From: Nostoc sp. MS1
GTDB taxonomy: Bacteria; Cyanobacteriota; Cyanobacteriia; Cyanobacteriales; Nostocaceae
NCBI RefSeq assembly: GCF_019976755.1
Contig: NZ_AP023446.1
Span: 1-44,662 of the forward strand
Direction: 5' to 3'
DNA: 44,662 nt
Both the position numbers and the translations under genes were made by a program. Below are positions 20,152 through 26,748 of the stretch, piece by piece. The notes under the pieces are model-generated. The model had not been told where the DNA came from and did not search any database. It was given only the letters and a program-made list of their open reading frames with translations. The stretch's first letter is position 1, and every line of letters starts with the position of its first letter.

Positions 20152-20319
20152 AGTTGTAGGAAGCATTCACAAATAAATTTCCACCTCTGCAAATGTCTCA
20201 TTGCAGAGGTATAATCAACTAAAAAAGATATTGAAACTATTAAAAGTTGTTTATCTTATTTTGTTGAATTATCCAGTAAAATACCTGAATTTACTTACAA
20301 AGACAAAATTTAACTTTTG

Positions 20320-20561
20320 ATGAATATGGATTTAACAGGAAAGAAAGTAATCTTTACAAAAGGATATAATCCTATTGTAAGACCTGTTGACGAGTCTTTG
20401 GCTTTAGAAGTTCGTTTAAAATGAAAGGTAGAACTTTTAGAGAAGTTGCTCCAGAAATTGGTATACGCCCAACTACTTTATGCAGTGCTTATCATGGTAA
20501 AAAGCCAGGAATGGAACAAGAACTAAATAATCTGCTAACTTGGCTAAAAAACAACATCTGA
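20320..20561 (+). pseudogene. Small HTH-like unknown protein, one frameshift
   Basis: Starts MNMDLTGKKVIFTKGYNPIV at 20320 (or the second ATG at 20326). One missing A near 20422 continues RLKMKGRTFREVAPEIGIRP, TTLCSAYHGKKPGMEQELNN, LLTWLKNNI. The middle looks like a helix-turn-helix (REVAPEIGIRPTTL). First of a three-gene set of small proteins. Confidence 0.5.
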
Positions 20562-20583
20562 GACAAAATAAGAGTTGCGTACC

Positions 20584-20784
20584 ATGAAAGAAGATTATCC
20601 AGTTTACGCCAAATTATTTACACAAAAATTAAGTCAATTAGGATTTGATGATTTTTATCTTGATGAAGAAACTTGTTTATGTCCTTATTACTTTAATGAT
20701 TCTAGTAGAGAGGTTTGTATACTTACAGACCCTAGCGCGGAACGTTGTGATTACTGCCCTGATATAGACACTAATCTAGAGTGA
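20584..20784 (+). CDS. Small Cys-rich unknown protein, paralogue of the 29.9 kb gene
   Basis: ATG 20584: MKEDYPVYAKLFTQKLSQLG, FDDFYLDEETCLCPYYFNDS, SREVCILTDPSAERCDYCPD, IDTNLE. Five cysteines in the order CxC, C, CxxC could bind a metal. A diverged copy is on the minus strand at 29808-30003 with the same Cys pattern. Function unknown. Confidence 0.6.
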   Translation: MKEDYPVYAKLFTQKLSQLGFDDFYLDEETCLCPYYFNDSSREVCILTDPSAERCDYCPDIDTNLE

Positions 20785-20803
20785 CAAAATACAAATTTTG
20801 TAT

Positions 20804-21037
20804 ATGACTATATATAAGCAAACTGAATTTTACAGAGATTATAGGATTGAAGTTGATTTAGACGATTTACCTGATGGTATGAACTGGTGTTATTGGATTG
20901 AAGACGAGCAAGGTAATTTGTTGGCAGAAGGTTCTTTTCAAGACTCAGCCGATTCAGCTTTTGAAACAGCTTACTCTATTATTGATGAAGAATTAAGAAA
21001 ACTTGGAATTATTGATTTATCAACAATTGAAATATAA
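20804..21037 (+). CDS. Small acidic unknown protein
   Basis: MTIYKQTEFYRDYRIEVDLD, then GMNWCYWIEDEQGNLLAEGS, ending LRKLGIIDLSTIEI. 77 residues, intact, 19 bp after the Cys-rich gene and likely cotranscribed. A two-strand, helix pattern is apparent, but no family is recognised. Confidence 0.55.
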   Translation: MTIYKQTEFYRDYRIEVDLDDLPDGMNWCYWIEDEQGNLLAEGSFQDSADSAFETAYSIIDEELRKLGIIDLSTIEI

Positions 21038-21229
21038 GTTATGTATCACGTTGTTTTACTGAACTTATCAAAACAAATCTGGGCTGCATTGGCTTTTATA
21101 ATTCTTGATATATCTAGTTTTGAAGTCAATAAGAACTACCATTGCTCCCTTTTGCTTACTGCTGCTAGATTCCATAAATAAAACCCTCATAAATACTATG
21201 AGGGCATTCATGAAAATCTATTTCAGTTC

Positions 21230-21418
21230 TCAAGTGCGGAAACGTCTTTTACCCTGCTTTTGTAAGGCTTGTTTTTTGCGCTTGGATTTTTCAATGGGTG
21301 TTTCAAAGTGACGGTGCTTCCTCATGTCTTGAAAAATTCCGGCTTTGGAAACTTCTCGTTTAAATCGGCGTAACGCTGACTCAAGGTGTTCATTTTCACC
21401 CACTGTAATTTGGGTCAT
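21230..21418 (-). CDS. rpsU: 30S ribosomal protein S21
   Basis: MTQITVGENEHLESALRRFK, REVSKAGIFQDMRKHRHFET, PIEKSKRKKQALQKQGKRRF, RT: complete bS21 of 62 residues with the conserved RRFKR and R..FE.P motifs and basic tail. The start at 21418 follows AGGAGAGA; the longer in-frame start at 21475 is not needed. S21 helps the 30S subunit engage mRNA. On the cyanobacterial chromosome rbp and rpsU are often adjacent; here a truncated rbp end precedes it. The plasmid copy may replace or vary the host S21. Confidence 0.96.
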   Translation of the reverse strand: MTQITVGENEHLESALRRFKREVSKAGIFQDMRKHRHFETPIEKSKRKKQALQKQGKRRFRT

Positions 21419-21488
21419 TCTCTCTCCTAGTAAATTGACTTCATCAATGGCGGAAAAATTCGCTCTCTCTTTCAATCGGTTTCAAAGC

Positions 21489-21575
21489 TTAGTAGCGTCC
21501 GCGTCCTCCACCACCACTATATCCGCCCTGTCCACCACCAGACGAACCTCTGTCTTCTTTGGGCTTTGTTAACTT
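21489..21575 (-). pseudogene. 3' end of an RNA-binding protein gene (rbp-like)
   Basis: Minus-strand reading KPKEDRGSSGGGQGGYSGGG, GRGRY and stop at 21489. This is the glycine-rich tail of cyanobacterial RRM proteins (Rbp), which commonly lie just before rpsU. The RRM domain itself is absent upstream of about 21577, so the pair was cut during transfer to the plasmid. Confidence 0.7.
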
Positions 21576-21655
21576 TTAGGTCATCTGTAGTAGACAAACA
21601 TATAATACAAGATGTATTATTAAAAGTATCTAAATTACAAATACTACAAAGTTCC

Positions 21656-21874
21656 ATGATCAGCAAGTTCTCTTCAACCATTAATAACGCGGTGCATTGC
21701 CAACCCTATCGGGATTTAGGCAGAGCAATCGCGCTGTTTGCGTTTGAGGGAATGTATCTGTTCATTGGCGAGAAATCTACAAGTGTTGGCATTTTTGGAG
21801 CGTTAGCCTCTTGGCTGAATCGAGATCAACTTATCTCTGGCGGGAGGTGCAAATGTTGTCTAGCACCGACATAG
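21656..21874 (+). CDS. Unknown protein, possibly membrane-associated
   Basis: ATG 21656: MISKFSSTINNAVHCQPYRD, LGRAIALFAFEGMYLFIGEK, STSVGIFGALASWLNRDQLI, SGGRCKCCLAPT. A hydrophobic stretch LFAFEGMYLFIG lies mid-protein. It is followed by a strong bidirectional terminator. No known family; similar short proteins are, I believe, common in Nostocales. Confidence 0.5.
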   Translation: MISKFSSTINNAVHCQPYRDLGRAIALFAFEGMYLFIGEKSTSVGIFGALASWLNRDQLISGGRCKCCLAPT

Positions 21875-21896
21875 TGCAGAAAGTATCAACTAACTG

Positions 21897-21934
21897 ACCC
21901 CCGCTTCTTTTCACCAGAGGCGGGGGTTATTTTT
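21897..21934. terminator. Rho-independent terminator
   Basis: ACCCCCGC (21897-21904) pairs with GCGGGGGT (21920-21927), followed by TATTTTTA. Strong stem after the unknown gene and before the HNH gene. Confidence 0.85.
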
Positions 21935-21949
21935 AGAGTGAATTAACTA

Positions 21950-22485
21950 ATGGAAGCTCAACCACCTTTTCAGGAATCCCAAATACTACAAAATTCAGTC
22001 GTAGTATTCTCCAAAAACTACTTACCATTAGCACGCATCAATATCAAACGAGCAATCGTGCTGTTAGTCACGGGTCAGGCTGAATCGTTGAATTTTGGTA
22101 CTACAAAACAGTGGGAAGTACGTTCTCCCAGTGTTGTACTACAAGTACCCGAACACATCCGCTTAACCGTTGGCAATCCCGAACGTCATTGGAAAGTACC
22201 GCCTGTAAACCGTCGTGAAGTTTTGAGACGAGACAATCACATCTGTCAATACTGCGGTAGCACCAAACATTTAACGCTTGACCATGTAATCCCCGCTCAA
22301 AGGGTGGACAGCATACCTGGGACAACGTTGTCACAGCGTGTGAAAAATGCAACTCAACCAAGAGCGATCGCTTGCCGCATGAAGCGGGAATGGTACTGAA
22401 AAACAGACCCAAAGCCCCAATTCACCCAGCAGTTGCATTTGCTGAACAATTTTGGAACGCACAACGCCTGAGTGAATCTGAGTAA
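21950..22485 (+). pseudogene. HNH endonuclease, one frameshift
   Basis: MEAQPPFQESQILQNSVVVF begins at 21950. The HNH core is CQYCGSTKHLTLDHVIPRSK, then GGQHTWDNVVTACEKCNSTK, after one missing C near 22292. It ends PAVAFAEQFWNAQRLSESE at 22485. About 178 residues with paired CxxC and the DH catalytic pair. Close relatives are frequent in cyanobacteria. It directly precedes the tRNA array promoter, and its coding region holds several copies of TACTACA also found in that promoter. A homing-type or defence role is possible. Confidence 0.85.
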
Positions 22486-22574
22486 TTGACTTCAAACTCA
22501 ATCAGAGAGGGCAATACCGCGATTAAATCATACTGTCCTCTCACTTCTCAAAAAAAAAACTTTGTAGTATGCCC

Positions 22575-22603
22575 TTGACACCTCGTAATACAGTATGTAG
22601 TAT
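22575..22603 (+). promoter_or_regulatory. Promoter of the tRNA array
   Basis: TTGACA (22575-22580), a 17-bp spacer, then TAGTAT (22598-22603). The -10 and its flanks overlap two of three local TGTAGTA words (22563, 22596, 22607), which may be operator sites. The first tRNA begins 87 bp downstream. Confidence 0.7.
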
Positions 22604-22689
22604 ATATGTAGTAAAGCACTACAGCCTCTCAACAAGGCATAGAGCAAACACCTCAGAACCATGAAAACTGAATAATTGCCACCCAACGT

Positions 22690-22765
22690 GGGGGTGTAGC
22701 TTAGTCCGGTTTAAAGCAGTCGCCTGTCGAGCGAAAGACCGTGGGTTCAAATCCCATCATCCCCG
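22690..22765 (+). tRNA. tRNA-Asp(GUC)
   Basis: Acceptor GGGGGTG/CATCCCC, anticodon loop CTGTCGA. No encoded CCA. First gene of the array. Confidence 0.85.
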
Positions 22766-22768
22766 TGT

Positions 22769-22843
22769 AGCCTTGTGGACAAATAAGATAAGTCGCTGTG
22801 CCTCTCAAGCACGGAGGAGCGGGTGCAACTCTCGTCGAGGCTT
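22769..22843 (+). tRNA. tRNA-Glu(CUC)
   Basis: Acceptor AGCCTTG/CGAGGCT, loop CTCTCAA with anticodon CTC. CCA is encoded at 22844-22846. CUC anticodons are not needed in most cyanobacteria, which read both Glu codons with UUC. Confidence 0.75.
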
Positions 22844-22851
22844 CCAAATGT

Positions 22852-22922
22852 GTCCAGGTCGCCTAACGGTAGGGTATTGGTTTGCAAAACCGACTGTGCG
22901 AGTTGAATTCTCGCCCTGGACT
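22852..22922 (+). tRNA. tRNA-Cys(GCA)
   Basis: Acceptor GTCCAGG/CCTGGAC, loop TTGCAAA in stem TTGGT/ACCGA. CCA encoded at 22923-22925. Confidence 0.85.
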
Positions 22923-22930
22923 CCAAGCAT

Positions 22931-23002
22931 TGCAGCGTCACCTAACGGCAAGGTACTCGGCTCATAACCGAGAGTATACGGGTTCAACTCCCGTCGCTGC
23001 TA
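22931..23002 (+). tRNA. tRNA-Met(CAU), first copy
   Basis: Acceptor around GCAGCG/CGCTGC, loop CTCATAA in stem TCGG/CCGA. CCA follows at 23003-23005. Could be Met or a lysidine-modified Ile2; not separable here. Confidence 0.75.
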
Positions 23003-23008
23003 CCAAAT

Positions 23009-23079
23009 GCACAGATGGTGTAATGGCAGCACTAGGGTCTCCAAAACCTTTAGTCAGGGTTCAAATCCTTGTCTGTGCG
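23009..23079 (+). tRNA. tRNA-Trp(CCA)
   Basis: Acceptor GCACAGA/TCTGTGC, loop CTCCAAA, anticodon CCA, discriminator G. Stem AGGGT/ACCTT contains wobble pairs. Confidence 0.8.
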
Positions 23080-23104
23080 TTGCCGTGTCCTGACCGAAAA
23101 AGCT

Positions 23105-23175
<71 letters not shown>

Positions 23176-23206
23176 CAACAGCTTTTTCTACTTACACGGC
23201 ATACAT

Positions 23207-23302
23207 GGTGCAGAAGCGAAGTGGTCGAGCGGCACGTCTTTCAAGCGTGTAATTAGCGGGTACTCTTCGAGATGCCTACGGCTACGAGTCCCGTCTGCAC
23301 TG
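23207..23302 (+). tRNA. tRNA-Glu(UUC)-like with a ~22-nt repeat inserted in the T loop
   Basis: Acceptor GGTGCAG/CTGCACT, anticodon arm CACGT-CTTTCAA-GCGTG. The T arm should be GCGGG-TTCGAGT-CCCGT, but after GCGGGT a block ACTCTTCGAG...GGCTA (about 23261-23283) is inserted. It is a Nostoc short dispersed repeat. Without it the variable loop is short (class I). The D arm is unusual for Glu. Confidence 0.6.
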
Positions 23303-23308
23303 CCTCAT

Positions 23309-23389
23309 GGGGTGACGAATGGTGATCGACAGCAACGAAACCAACAAACGGACGCTTGCTGGATAGGGGTTCGATTCCCCTTCACTCCA
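23309..23389 (+). tRNA. Degenerate tRNA-like gene, anticodon unclear
   Basis: Acceptor GGGGTGA/TCACTCC and T arm AGGGG-TTCGATT-CCCCT are intact. The D and anticodon arms are replaced by a stretch with CAGCA...TGCTG that does not give a normal anticodon loop. Probably a tRNA with an insertion or a pseudogene. Confidence 0.45.
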
Positions 23390-23428
23390 TCCCTTGTGGA
23401 TGTATTTCTACAAGGTGAACGTTGATTT

Positions 23429-23513
23429 GGGTCGGTATCCAAGTCCGGTTGAAGGAAGCCGTCTGTAAAACGGATGCCTATGTGCTTCGTAGGTTCAAAT
23501 CCTACCCGGCCCC
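23429..23513 (+). tRNA. tRNA-Tyr(GUA)
   Basis: Acceptor GGGTCGG/CCGGCCC, loop CTGTAAA, long variable arm (class II) and T arm GTAGG-TTCAAAT-CCTAC. Confidence 0.85.
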
Positions 23514-23518
23514 ATTAT

Positions 23519-23606
23519 GGAGAGATTGCTATTGGCAGGGCAAGCTGTTTGCTAAACAGTCGTGAGATTCAGCATCTCACTGTGGGTTCAACTCCCTCTC
23601 TCTCCG
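23519..23606 (+). tRNA. tRNA-Ser(GCU)
   Basis: Acceptor GGAGAGA/TCTCTCC, loop TTGCTAA, long variable arm (GTGAGATTCAGCATCTCAC), discriminator G as in Ser tRNAs. Confidence 0.85.
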
Positions 23607-23612
23607 CCTTAT

Positions 23613-23686
23613 GAGAACGTGGTGTAACTGGATTGCATCTCAGATTACGAACCTGAAGGTTGGGGGTTCAAGTCCCTCCGTTCTCG
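23613..23686 (+). tRNA. tRNA-Arg(ACG)
   Basis: Acceptor GAGAACG/CGTTCTC, loop TTACGAA, anticodon ACG. One A.C mismatch closes the anticodon stem. Confidence 0.8.
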
Positions 23687-23692
23687 CCTTAT

Positions 23693-23790
23693 CCCCTGGT
23701 AGCTCAGTTGGTAGTAGCGCCTGTCTGTTCGCGTAGCGTCTCCGATAGGAGAAGAACAGGAGGTCGTCAGTTCGACACTGACCTGGGGGA
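23693..23790 (+). tRNA. tRNA-Phe(GAA) with a 24-nt repeat inserted before the anticodon
   Basis: Acceptor CCCCTGG/CTGGGGG and T arm GTCAG-TTCGACA-CTGAC are normal. The anticodon arm is CCTGT-CT, then 24 nt (23727-23750), then GAAGA-ACAGG. Removing the 24 nt gives a perfect stem and loop CTGAAGA with GAA at the anticodon. The insert (GTTCGCGTAGCGTCTCC...) is a known type of Nostoc short dispersed repeat. As it stands the RNA cannot decode unless it is spliced. Confidence 0.6.
23727..23750 (+). repeat. 24-nt short dispersed repeat in tRNA-Phe
   Basis: Inserted between U33 and the anticodon of the Phe tRNA. It shares the word TTCGCGTAGCGT with the insert at 24836-24857. Confidence 0.7.
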
Positions 23791-23800
23791 CTGGCACATT

Positions 23801-23872
23801 GCCCCAGAGCTTCGATGGCAGAGCAAGCGGCTGTTAACCGCTTTTGTTGTAAGTTCGACTCTTACTGGGGCA
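23801..23872 (+). tRNA. tRNA-Asn(GUU)
   Basis: Acceptor GCCCCAG/CTGGGGC, stem AGCGG/CCGCT, loop CTGTTAA. Confidence 0.85.
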
Positions 23873-23881
23873 GCCATTAAT

Positions 23882-23954
23882 TGCAGGATGGACGATTGGC
23901 AAGTCGCCTTGACTCTGAATCAAGGAGAGGTTGGTTCGACCCCAACTCCTGCAT
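23882..23954 (+). tRNA. tRNA-Gln(CUG)
   Basis: Acceptor TGCAGGA/TCCTGCA, stem CTTGA/TCAAG, loop CTCTGAA. CCA encoded at 23955-23957. Confidence 0.85.
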
Positions 23955-23965
23955 CCAAATATCAA

Positions 23966-24039
23966 TGGGAAGTAGGCAAACAGGCAAAGCCGTCGCACTT
24001 TGAACGCGAAGTTTGAAGGTTCGATTCCTTCCTTCCCAG
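23966..24039 (+). tRNA. tRNA-Gln(UUG)
   Basis: Acceptor TGGGAAG/CTTCCCA, loop CTTTGAA. The anticodon stem TCGCA/CGCGA has a terminal A.C mismatch. Confidence 0.78.
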
Positions 24040-24044
24040 CTTAT

Positions 24045-24139
24045 ACTCCTGTGGCTCAATTGGAAGAGGCGGCTGTCTCAAAACAGTCTGTGTGTGGGTA
24101 CTGCTCCGCAGAAGCAAGCTACAAATCCCACCGGGAGTA
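24045..24139 (+). tRNA. tRNA-Leu(CAA)-like with a ~22-nt repeat inserted in the T loop
   Basis: Acceptor ACTCCTG/CGGGAGT with encoded CCA. The anticodon loop CTCAAA is one base short; one more A gives CAA in a paired GCTGT/ACAGT stem. The T arm GTGGG-TTCAAAT-CCCAC is split after GTGGGT by ACTGCTCCGCAGAAGCAAGC plus TA, at the same loop position as in the gene at 23207. The variable loop is short, unlike normal Leu tRNAs. Confidence 0.6.
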
Positions 24140-24146
24140 CCAATAT

Positions 24147-24219
24147 CGGGATGTAATTCAGTGGTCTAGAAGCCTTGTTTTGGGGACAAGGGCCGTAGGT
24201 TCAAATCCTACCATCCCGA
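24147..24219 (+). tRNA. tRNA-Pro(UGG)
   Basis: Acceptor CGGGATG/CATCCCG, stem CTTGT/ACAAG, loop TTTGGGG; CCA encoded. Confidence 0.85.
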
Positions 24220-24225
24220 CCATTT

Positions 24226-24299
24226 GCCCTTGTGACGAAACTGGCAAACGTGCTGGTCTTAGAAACCAGATTTTGTGGGTTCGACTCCCACCAAGGGTA
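24226..24299 (+). tRNA. tRNA-Leu(UAG)
   Basis: Acceptor GCCCTTG/CAAGGGT, stem CTGGT/ACCAG, loop CTTAGAA. Confidence 0.8.
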
Positions 24300-24304
24300 C
24301 TGAT

Positions 24305-24379
24305 ACTCCCGTGGCGAAATTGGTAAACGCTTCCGTTTGAGGGACGGAATTGTTACAGGTTTAATTCCTGTCGGGAGTA
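24305..24379 (+). tRNA. tRNA-Leu(GAG)
   Basis: Acceptor ACTCCCG/CGGGAGT, stem TCCGT/ACGGA, loop TTGAGGG; CCA encoded at 24380-24382. Confidence 0.8.
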
Positions 24380-24382
24380 CCA

Positions 24383-24420
24383 AACTTGGTCGTTGGCAAA
24401 GCGGATAAATAACGCCCTTG
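24383..24420 (+). tRNA. 5' tRNA remnant
   Basis: TTGGTCGTTGGCAAAGCGG followed by ATAAATAACGCCCTTGTG looks like the 5' half of a tRNA with D arm. No T arm follows before the next gene. Confidence 0.35.
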
Positions 24421-24425
24421 TGTAT

Positions 24426-24498
24426 GGGGTATTGGCATAGCGGCAAGTGCATCGGACTTTTAATCCGACTTAGACAGGTTCGACTCCTGTATACCCCA
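24426..24498 (+). tRNA. tRNA-Lys(UUU)
   Basis: Acceptor GGGGTAT/ATACCCC, stem TCGGA/TCCGA, loop CTTTTAA; CCA encoded. Confidence 0.85.
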
Positions 24499-24507
24499 CC
24501 AAATTTT

Positions 24508-24581
24508 ACCCCTGTGATGCAATTGGCAGACATGACCTGCTTAAAACGGGTTTTCTACAGGTTCAAATCCTGTCAGGGGTA
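24508..24581 (+). tRNA. tRNA-Leu(UAA)
   Basis: Acceptor ACCCCTG/CAGGGGT, stem ACCTG/CGGGT, loop CTTAAAA. Confidence 0.8.
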
Positions 24582-24583
24582 CT

Positions 24584-24658
24584 CGCGGAGATAGAGCTAT
24601 GGTGCGCTCTGGGGTCTCATAAGCCTTCACGTACCGGGTTCAAATCCCGGCTCCGCTA
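24584..24658 (+). tRNA. tRNA-Met(CAU), second copy
   Basis: Acceptor based on GCGGAG/CTCCGC, loop CTCATAA in a wobble-rich stem GGGGT/GCCTT; CCA encoded. Met or Ile2. Confidence 0.75.
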
Positions 24659-24664
24659 CCAAAT

Positions 24665-24736
24665 GCTGGTGTGGCTCAAAGGCAGAGCAATCGCCTTGTA
24701 AGCGATCGGTTGCGGGTTCAACTCCTGTCACCAGCT
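24665..24736 (+). tRNA. tRNA-Thr(UGU)
   Basis: Acceptor GCTGGTG/CACCAGC, stem ATCGC/GCGAT, loop CTTGTAA. Confidence 0.85.
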
Positions 24737-24751
24737 TGAATAATGCGATCG

Positions 24752-24777
24752 CCTCCGGCGGGCGCTTTGCGCCATCG
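24752..24777 (+). repeat. 26-nt insertion in tRNA-Gly (5' acceptor side)
   Basis: CCTCCGGCGGGCGCTTTGCG then CCATCG; flanked by ATCG on both sides. Short dispersed repeat type. Confidence 0.6.
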
Positions 24778-24835
24778 TGGTGTAACGGCAGCATCAGAGT
24801 CTTCCAAACTCACGGTACGAGTTCGAGTCTCGTCG

Positions 24836-24857
24836 TTCGCGTAGCGTGCCGAAGGCA
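24836..24857 (+). repeat. 22-nt insertion in tRNA-Gly (3' acceptor side)
   Basis: Starts TTCGCGTAGCGTGCCGAAGG and splits CG-ATCGC of the acceptor. Related to the tRNA-Phe insert. Confidence 0.6.
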
Positions 24858-24868
24858 ATCGCTTTCTT

Positions 24869-25220
24869 AGCCCTGTAACTCAATTGGTAGAGTGCTCTCT
24901 TAGGCATCACCGTGCCAAAACAGGAAAATTGTACGCGCTTGGCTGTAATCCTTGTACAGTAATCGTTTTAGCCACGTATTACTGAGGTGATATTTCATTA
25001 GATAGAGACGCAACTAGAAGTTCGGTTTAAGAAACGTTGATGACTGCGTTTCTTACTTTGTATTTCAAAGCCAGTCGTAGAGCGCATTTGGAGAGCCGCG
25101 ACCGCGCAACGACTCTGCTCAGTCGTAGCTTAAAAGTTCCCTTAGCGTACAATTTTCCTTTTTGGCACGGTGATGCCTCTTACAAAGAGGATGTAGCGGG
25201 TTCAAATCCTGTCAGGGCTA
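24869..25220 (+). tRNA. tRNA-Val(UAC) split by a 275-bp element
   Basis: The 5' part AGCCCTGTAACTCAATTGGT to TCTTA (24902) and the 3' part CAAAGAGG to AGGGCTA (25183-25220) rejoin to acceptor AGCCCTG/CAGGGCT, T arm GCGGG-TTCAAAT-CCTGT and anticodon loop CTTACAA (UAC). CCA is encoded. The anticodon stem needs one more C (CCTCT/AGAGG), another single-base gap. The insertion lies in the anticodon loop. Confidence 0.75.
24903..25177. mobile_element. 275-bp MITE-like element in tRNA-Val
   Basis: Ends GGCATCACCGTGCCAAAA and TTTTTGGCACGGTGATGCC are inverted repeats. Inner words AGGAAAATTGTACGC and GCGTACAATTTTCCT extend the inverted repeat to about 35 bp. TCTTA is duplicated at 24898-24902 and 25178-25182. 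No ORF with transposase features, so mobilisation would need a transposase in trans. A similar end lies at 11141-11159. Confidence 0.85.
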
Positions 25221-25229
25221 CCAATTTAT

Positions 25230-25300
25230 GGGAGTGTCGCCTAATGGATGGGCATCGATCTTCTAAATCGATTTGTAGGGGTTCAAGTCCTGTGCTGATA
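25230..25300 (+). tRNA. tRNA-Arg(UCU), 3' end degenerate
   Basis: GGGAGTG acceptor strand, D arm GCCTAATGGATGGGC, perfect anticodon arm TCGAT-CTTCTAA-ATCGA (UCU), T loop TTCAAGT. The 3' acceptor strand CACTCCC is missing, so it is truncated or interrupted. Last gene of the array. Confidence 0.6.
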
Positions 25301-25402
25301 ACACAGATACAGGAGGGGCAGTACCTCCCTGGTGGATTTGTTTAGTAGACAATCGCCTTCTGCAAACCGAAATATTAGAATAGGCGATCGCCAACTAATC
25401 TT

Positions 25403-25909
25403 TCAAAGTTTGTCCCGGCTTTTCTGCCTTGACATCAATACCTCTATCAAAGCTGCACGATCAGAGTTAAACGACTCTAACAGTTGTACTAAAGCTTCTT
25501 CTACAATCACTTCCTTATAAGGAGCATGAGCTTTTCCTAGCTCTAACTGGAGTGTAAGGTGCAGTTTGTCTAGCTGATGCAGTACATCTTCACTGATTTG
25601 AAACGTAGATTTACGCAATGAAACTTTTTCTATATTAACTTGCTGACTGGTTGACTTGTCAGATTGTTGATTGGTTGGTGATATGTCTTGCTGACTTGCT
25701 AACTTGTCAGATTGTTGACTGGTTGACTTGTTGGATTTACGACTAGTTGGTGGTTTGTCTTGTTGACTGGTTGACTTGTCAGCTTCCCTGCTGGCTGACA
25801 CTTTATCTTGCTGACTTGCTGACTTGCTAATTTGCTCAAACCCAGCTAAAACTTTATCGGTCGAGGATAACGGATCATTATCGTCATTTAATCTGGCGCG
25901 TCGTTGTGT
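25403..25909 (-). CDS. ParB-like plasmid partition partner with Ser/Gln repeats
   Basis: ATG 25909: MTQRRARLNDDNDPLSSTDK. The middle third repeats S(T/A)SQQxDK-like units. The C-terminus RKSTFQISEDVLHQLDKLHL, then APYKEVIVEEALVQLLESFN, has a ribbon-helix-helix look. It starts just after the parA stop, so both form one operon, as in type Ib systems where a small RHH protein binds the centromere and stimulates ParA. A GTG at 25921 is an alternative start. Confidence 0.65.
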   Translation of the reverse strand, partial: TQRRARLNDDNDPLSSTDKVLAGFEQISKSASQQDKVSASREADKSTSQQDKPPTSRKSNKSTSQQSDKLASQQDISPTNQQSDKSTSQQVNIEKVSLRKSTFQISEDVLHQLDKLHLTLQLELGKAHAPYKEVIVEEALVQLLESFNSDRAALIEVLMSRQKSRDKL

Positions 25910-25929
25910 CATCTGTCTTTTCACCTTAA

Positions 25930-26671
25930 TTAGATTGCAGCAATTAAATTAGCGATAATCTGGTAAGGCTGTACCAGCTTGGGGTCTTTAGCATAGATGT
26001 GAATTGGCTCACCAGCTAAATTTGACTCAGAAAACTTGATTGACTTTGGAACAGGTTCAAATATCCGAATGTTTTGTAGTCTCTTATTTAAGGAGGCTAA
26101 GACATCTTGAGTCATGACGGTATTTTCAGCCATTGTTGGCAGCACTCCCAGTATTTGTAATTGGGATTAAGACGTTTTTGAACACTTGCAACTGTTTCCA
26201 ACAGTGCAGCCAGCCCTTTTAAAGCGAAGAATTGACACTGTACTGGGATAAGAACTGCATCCGCAGCAGCCAAGGCATTAACCGTTAATAGTCCCAAAGA
26301 AGGTGGACAGTCAATTAAGATGTGATGGAATTGCTTGAGTACGGGAGTCAGTCGCTCTTTAAGGATGGAGAAGTTACCTACCTTCATAAGCATTTCGGTT
26401 TCACCCTTAGCTAAGTTGATGTCAGCAGGCAATAAGCTAAGTCCAAATTTAGTAGAAACTACTCCATCGATGACTTCTGCTTTTTCTGTAATAACGTCGT
26501 AGCAGCTAATCTGGTCATCAGCCACTTCCACCCCCAGCCCTGTAGTCAGATTACCTTGAGGGTCAAGGTCAACAGCCAGGACAGTATCTTTAAGAGCCAG
26601 CAGTCCTCCTAGAGAGATAGTAGAAGTAGTTTTGCTACCCCTCCCTTCTGATTTGCCAATGCGATAATCAT
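25930..26671 (-). pseudogene. parA: ParA-family partition ATPase, two frameshifts
   Basis: ATG 26671: MIIALANQKGGVAKTTSTIS after one A is restored near 26638; KGGVAKTT is the deviant Walker A. It is followed by AVDLDPQGNLTTGLG, then HHILIDCPPSLGLLTVNALA (Walker B) and VLIPVQCQFFALKGLAALLE. A second missing T near 26150 joins LPTMAENTVMTQDVLASLNK and the end to 25930. About 247 residues. It binds DNA nonspecifically and moves plasmid copies with its partner. Confidence 0.88.
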
Positions 26672-26748
26672 TGAATTTTAACCAAGCATTTTGCTTACGA
26701 GATTACTGGCAAGTCATGAATATGGCAAGTTAGGTTGATAACCAGCCG

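Larger units (their letters stand above)
24745..24863 (+). tRNA. tRNA-Gly(UCC) with two short repeat insertions
   Basis: Core: GTGTAACGGCAGC D arm, stem GAGT/ACTC, loop CTTCCAA with UCC, T arm ACGAG-TTCGAGT-CTCGT. The acceptor GCGATCG (24745-24751) is separated from base 8 by 26 nt (24752-24777, with ATCG duplicated). Its partner CGATCGC is split after CG by 22 nt (24836-24857). Removing both gives a perfect 7-bp acceptor. Confidence 0.65.

Noticed and set aside
23309..23389. tmRNA or a novel structured RNA instead of a tRNA
   Set aside because: Too short for tmRNA and no tag-peptide frame; a tRNA with disrupted central arms is simpler.
25630..25840. CRISPR or minisatellite outside genes
   Set aside because: The repeats are in frame within the ParB-like protein and encode its Ser/Gln linker.
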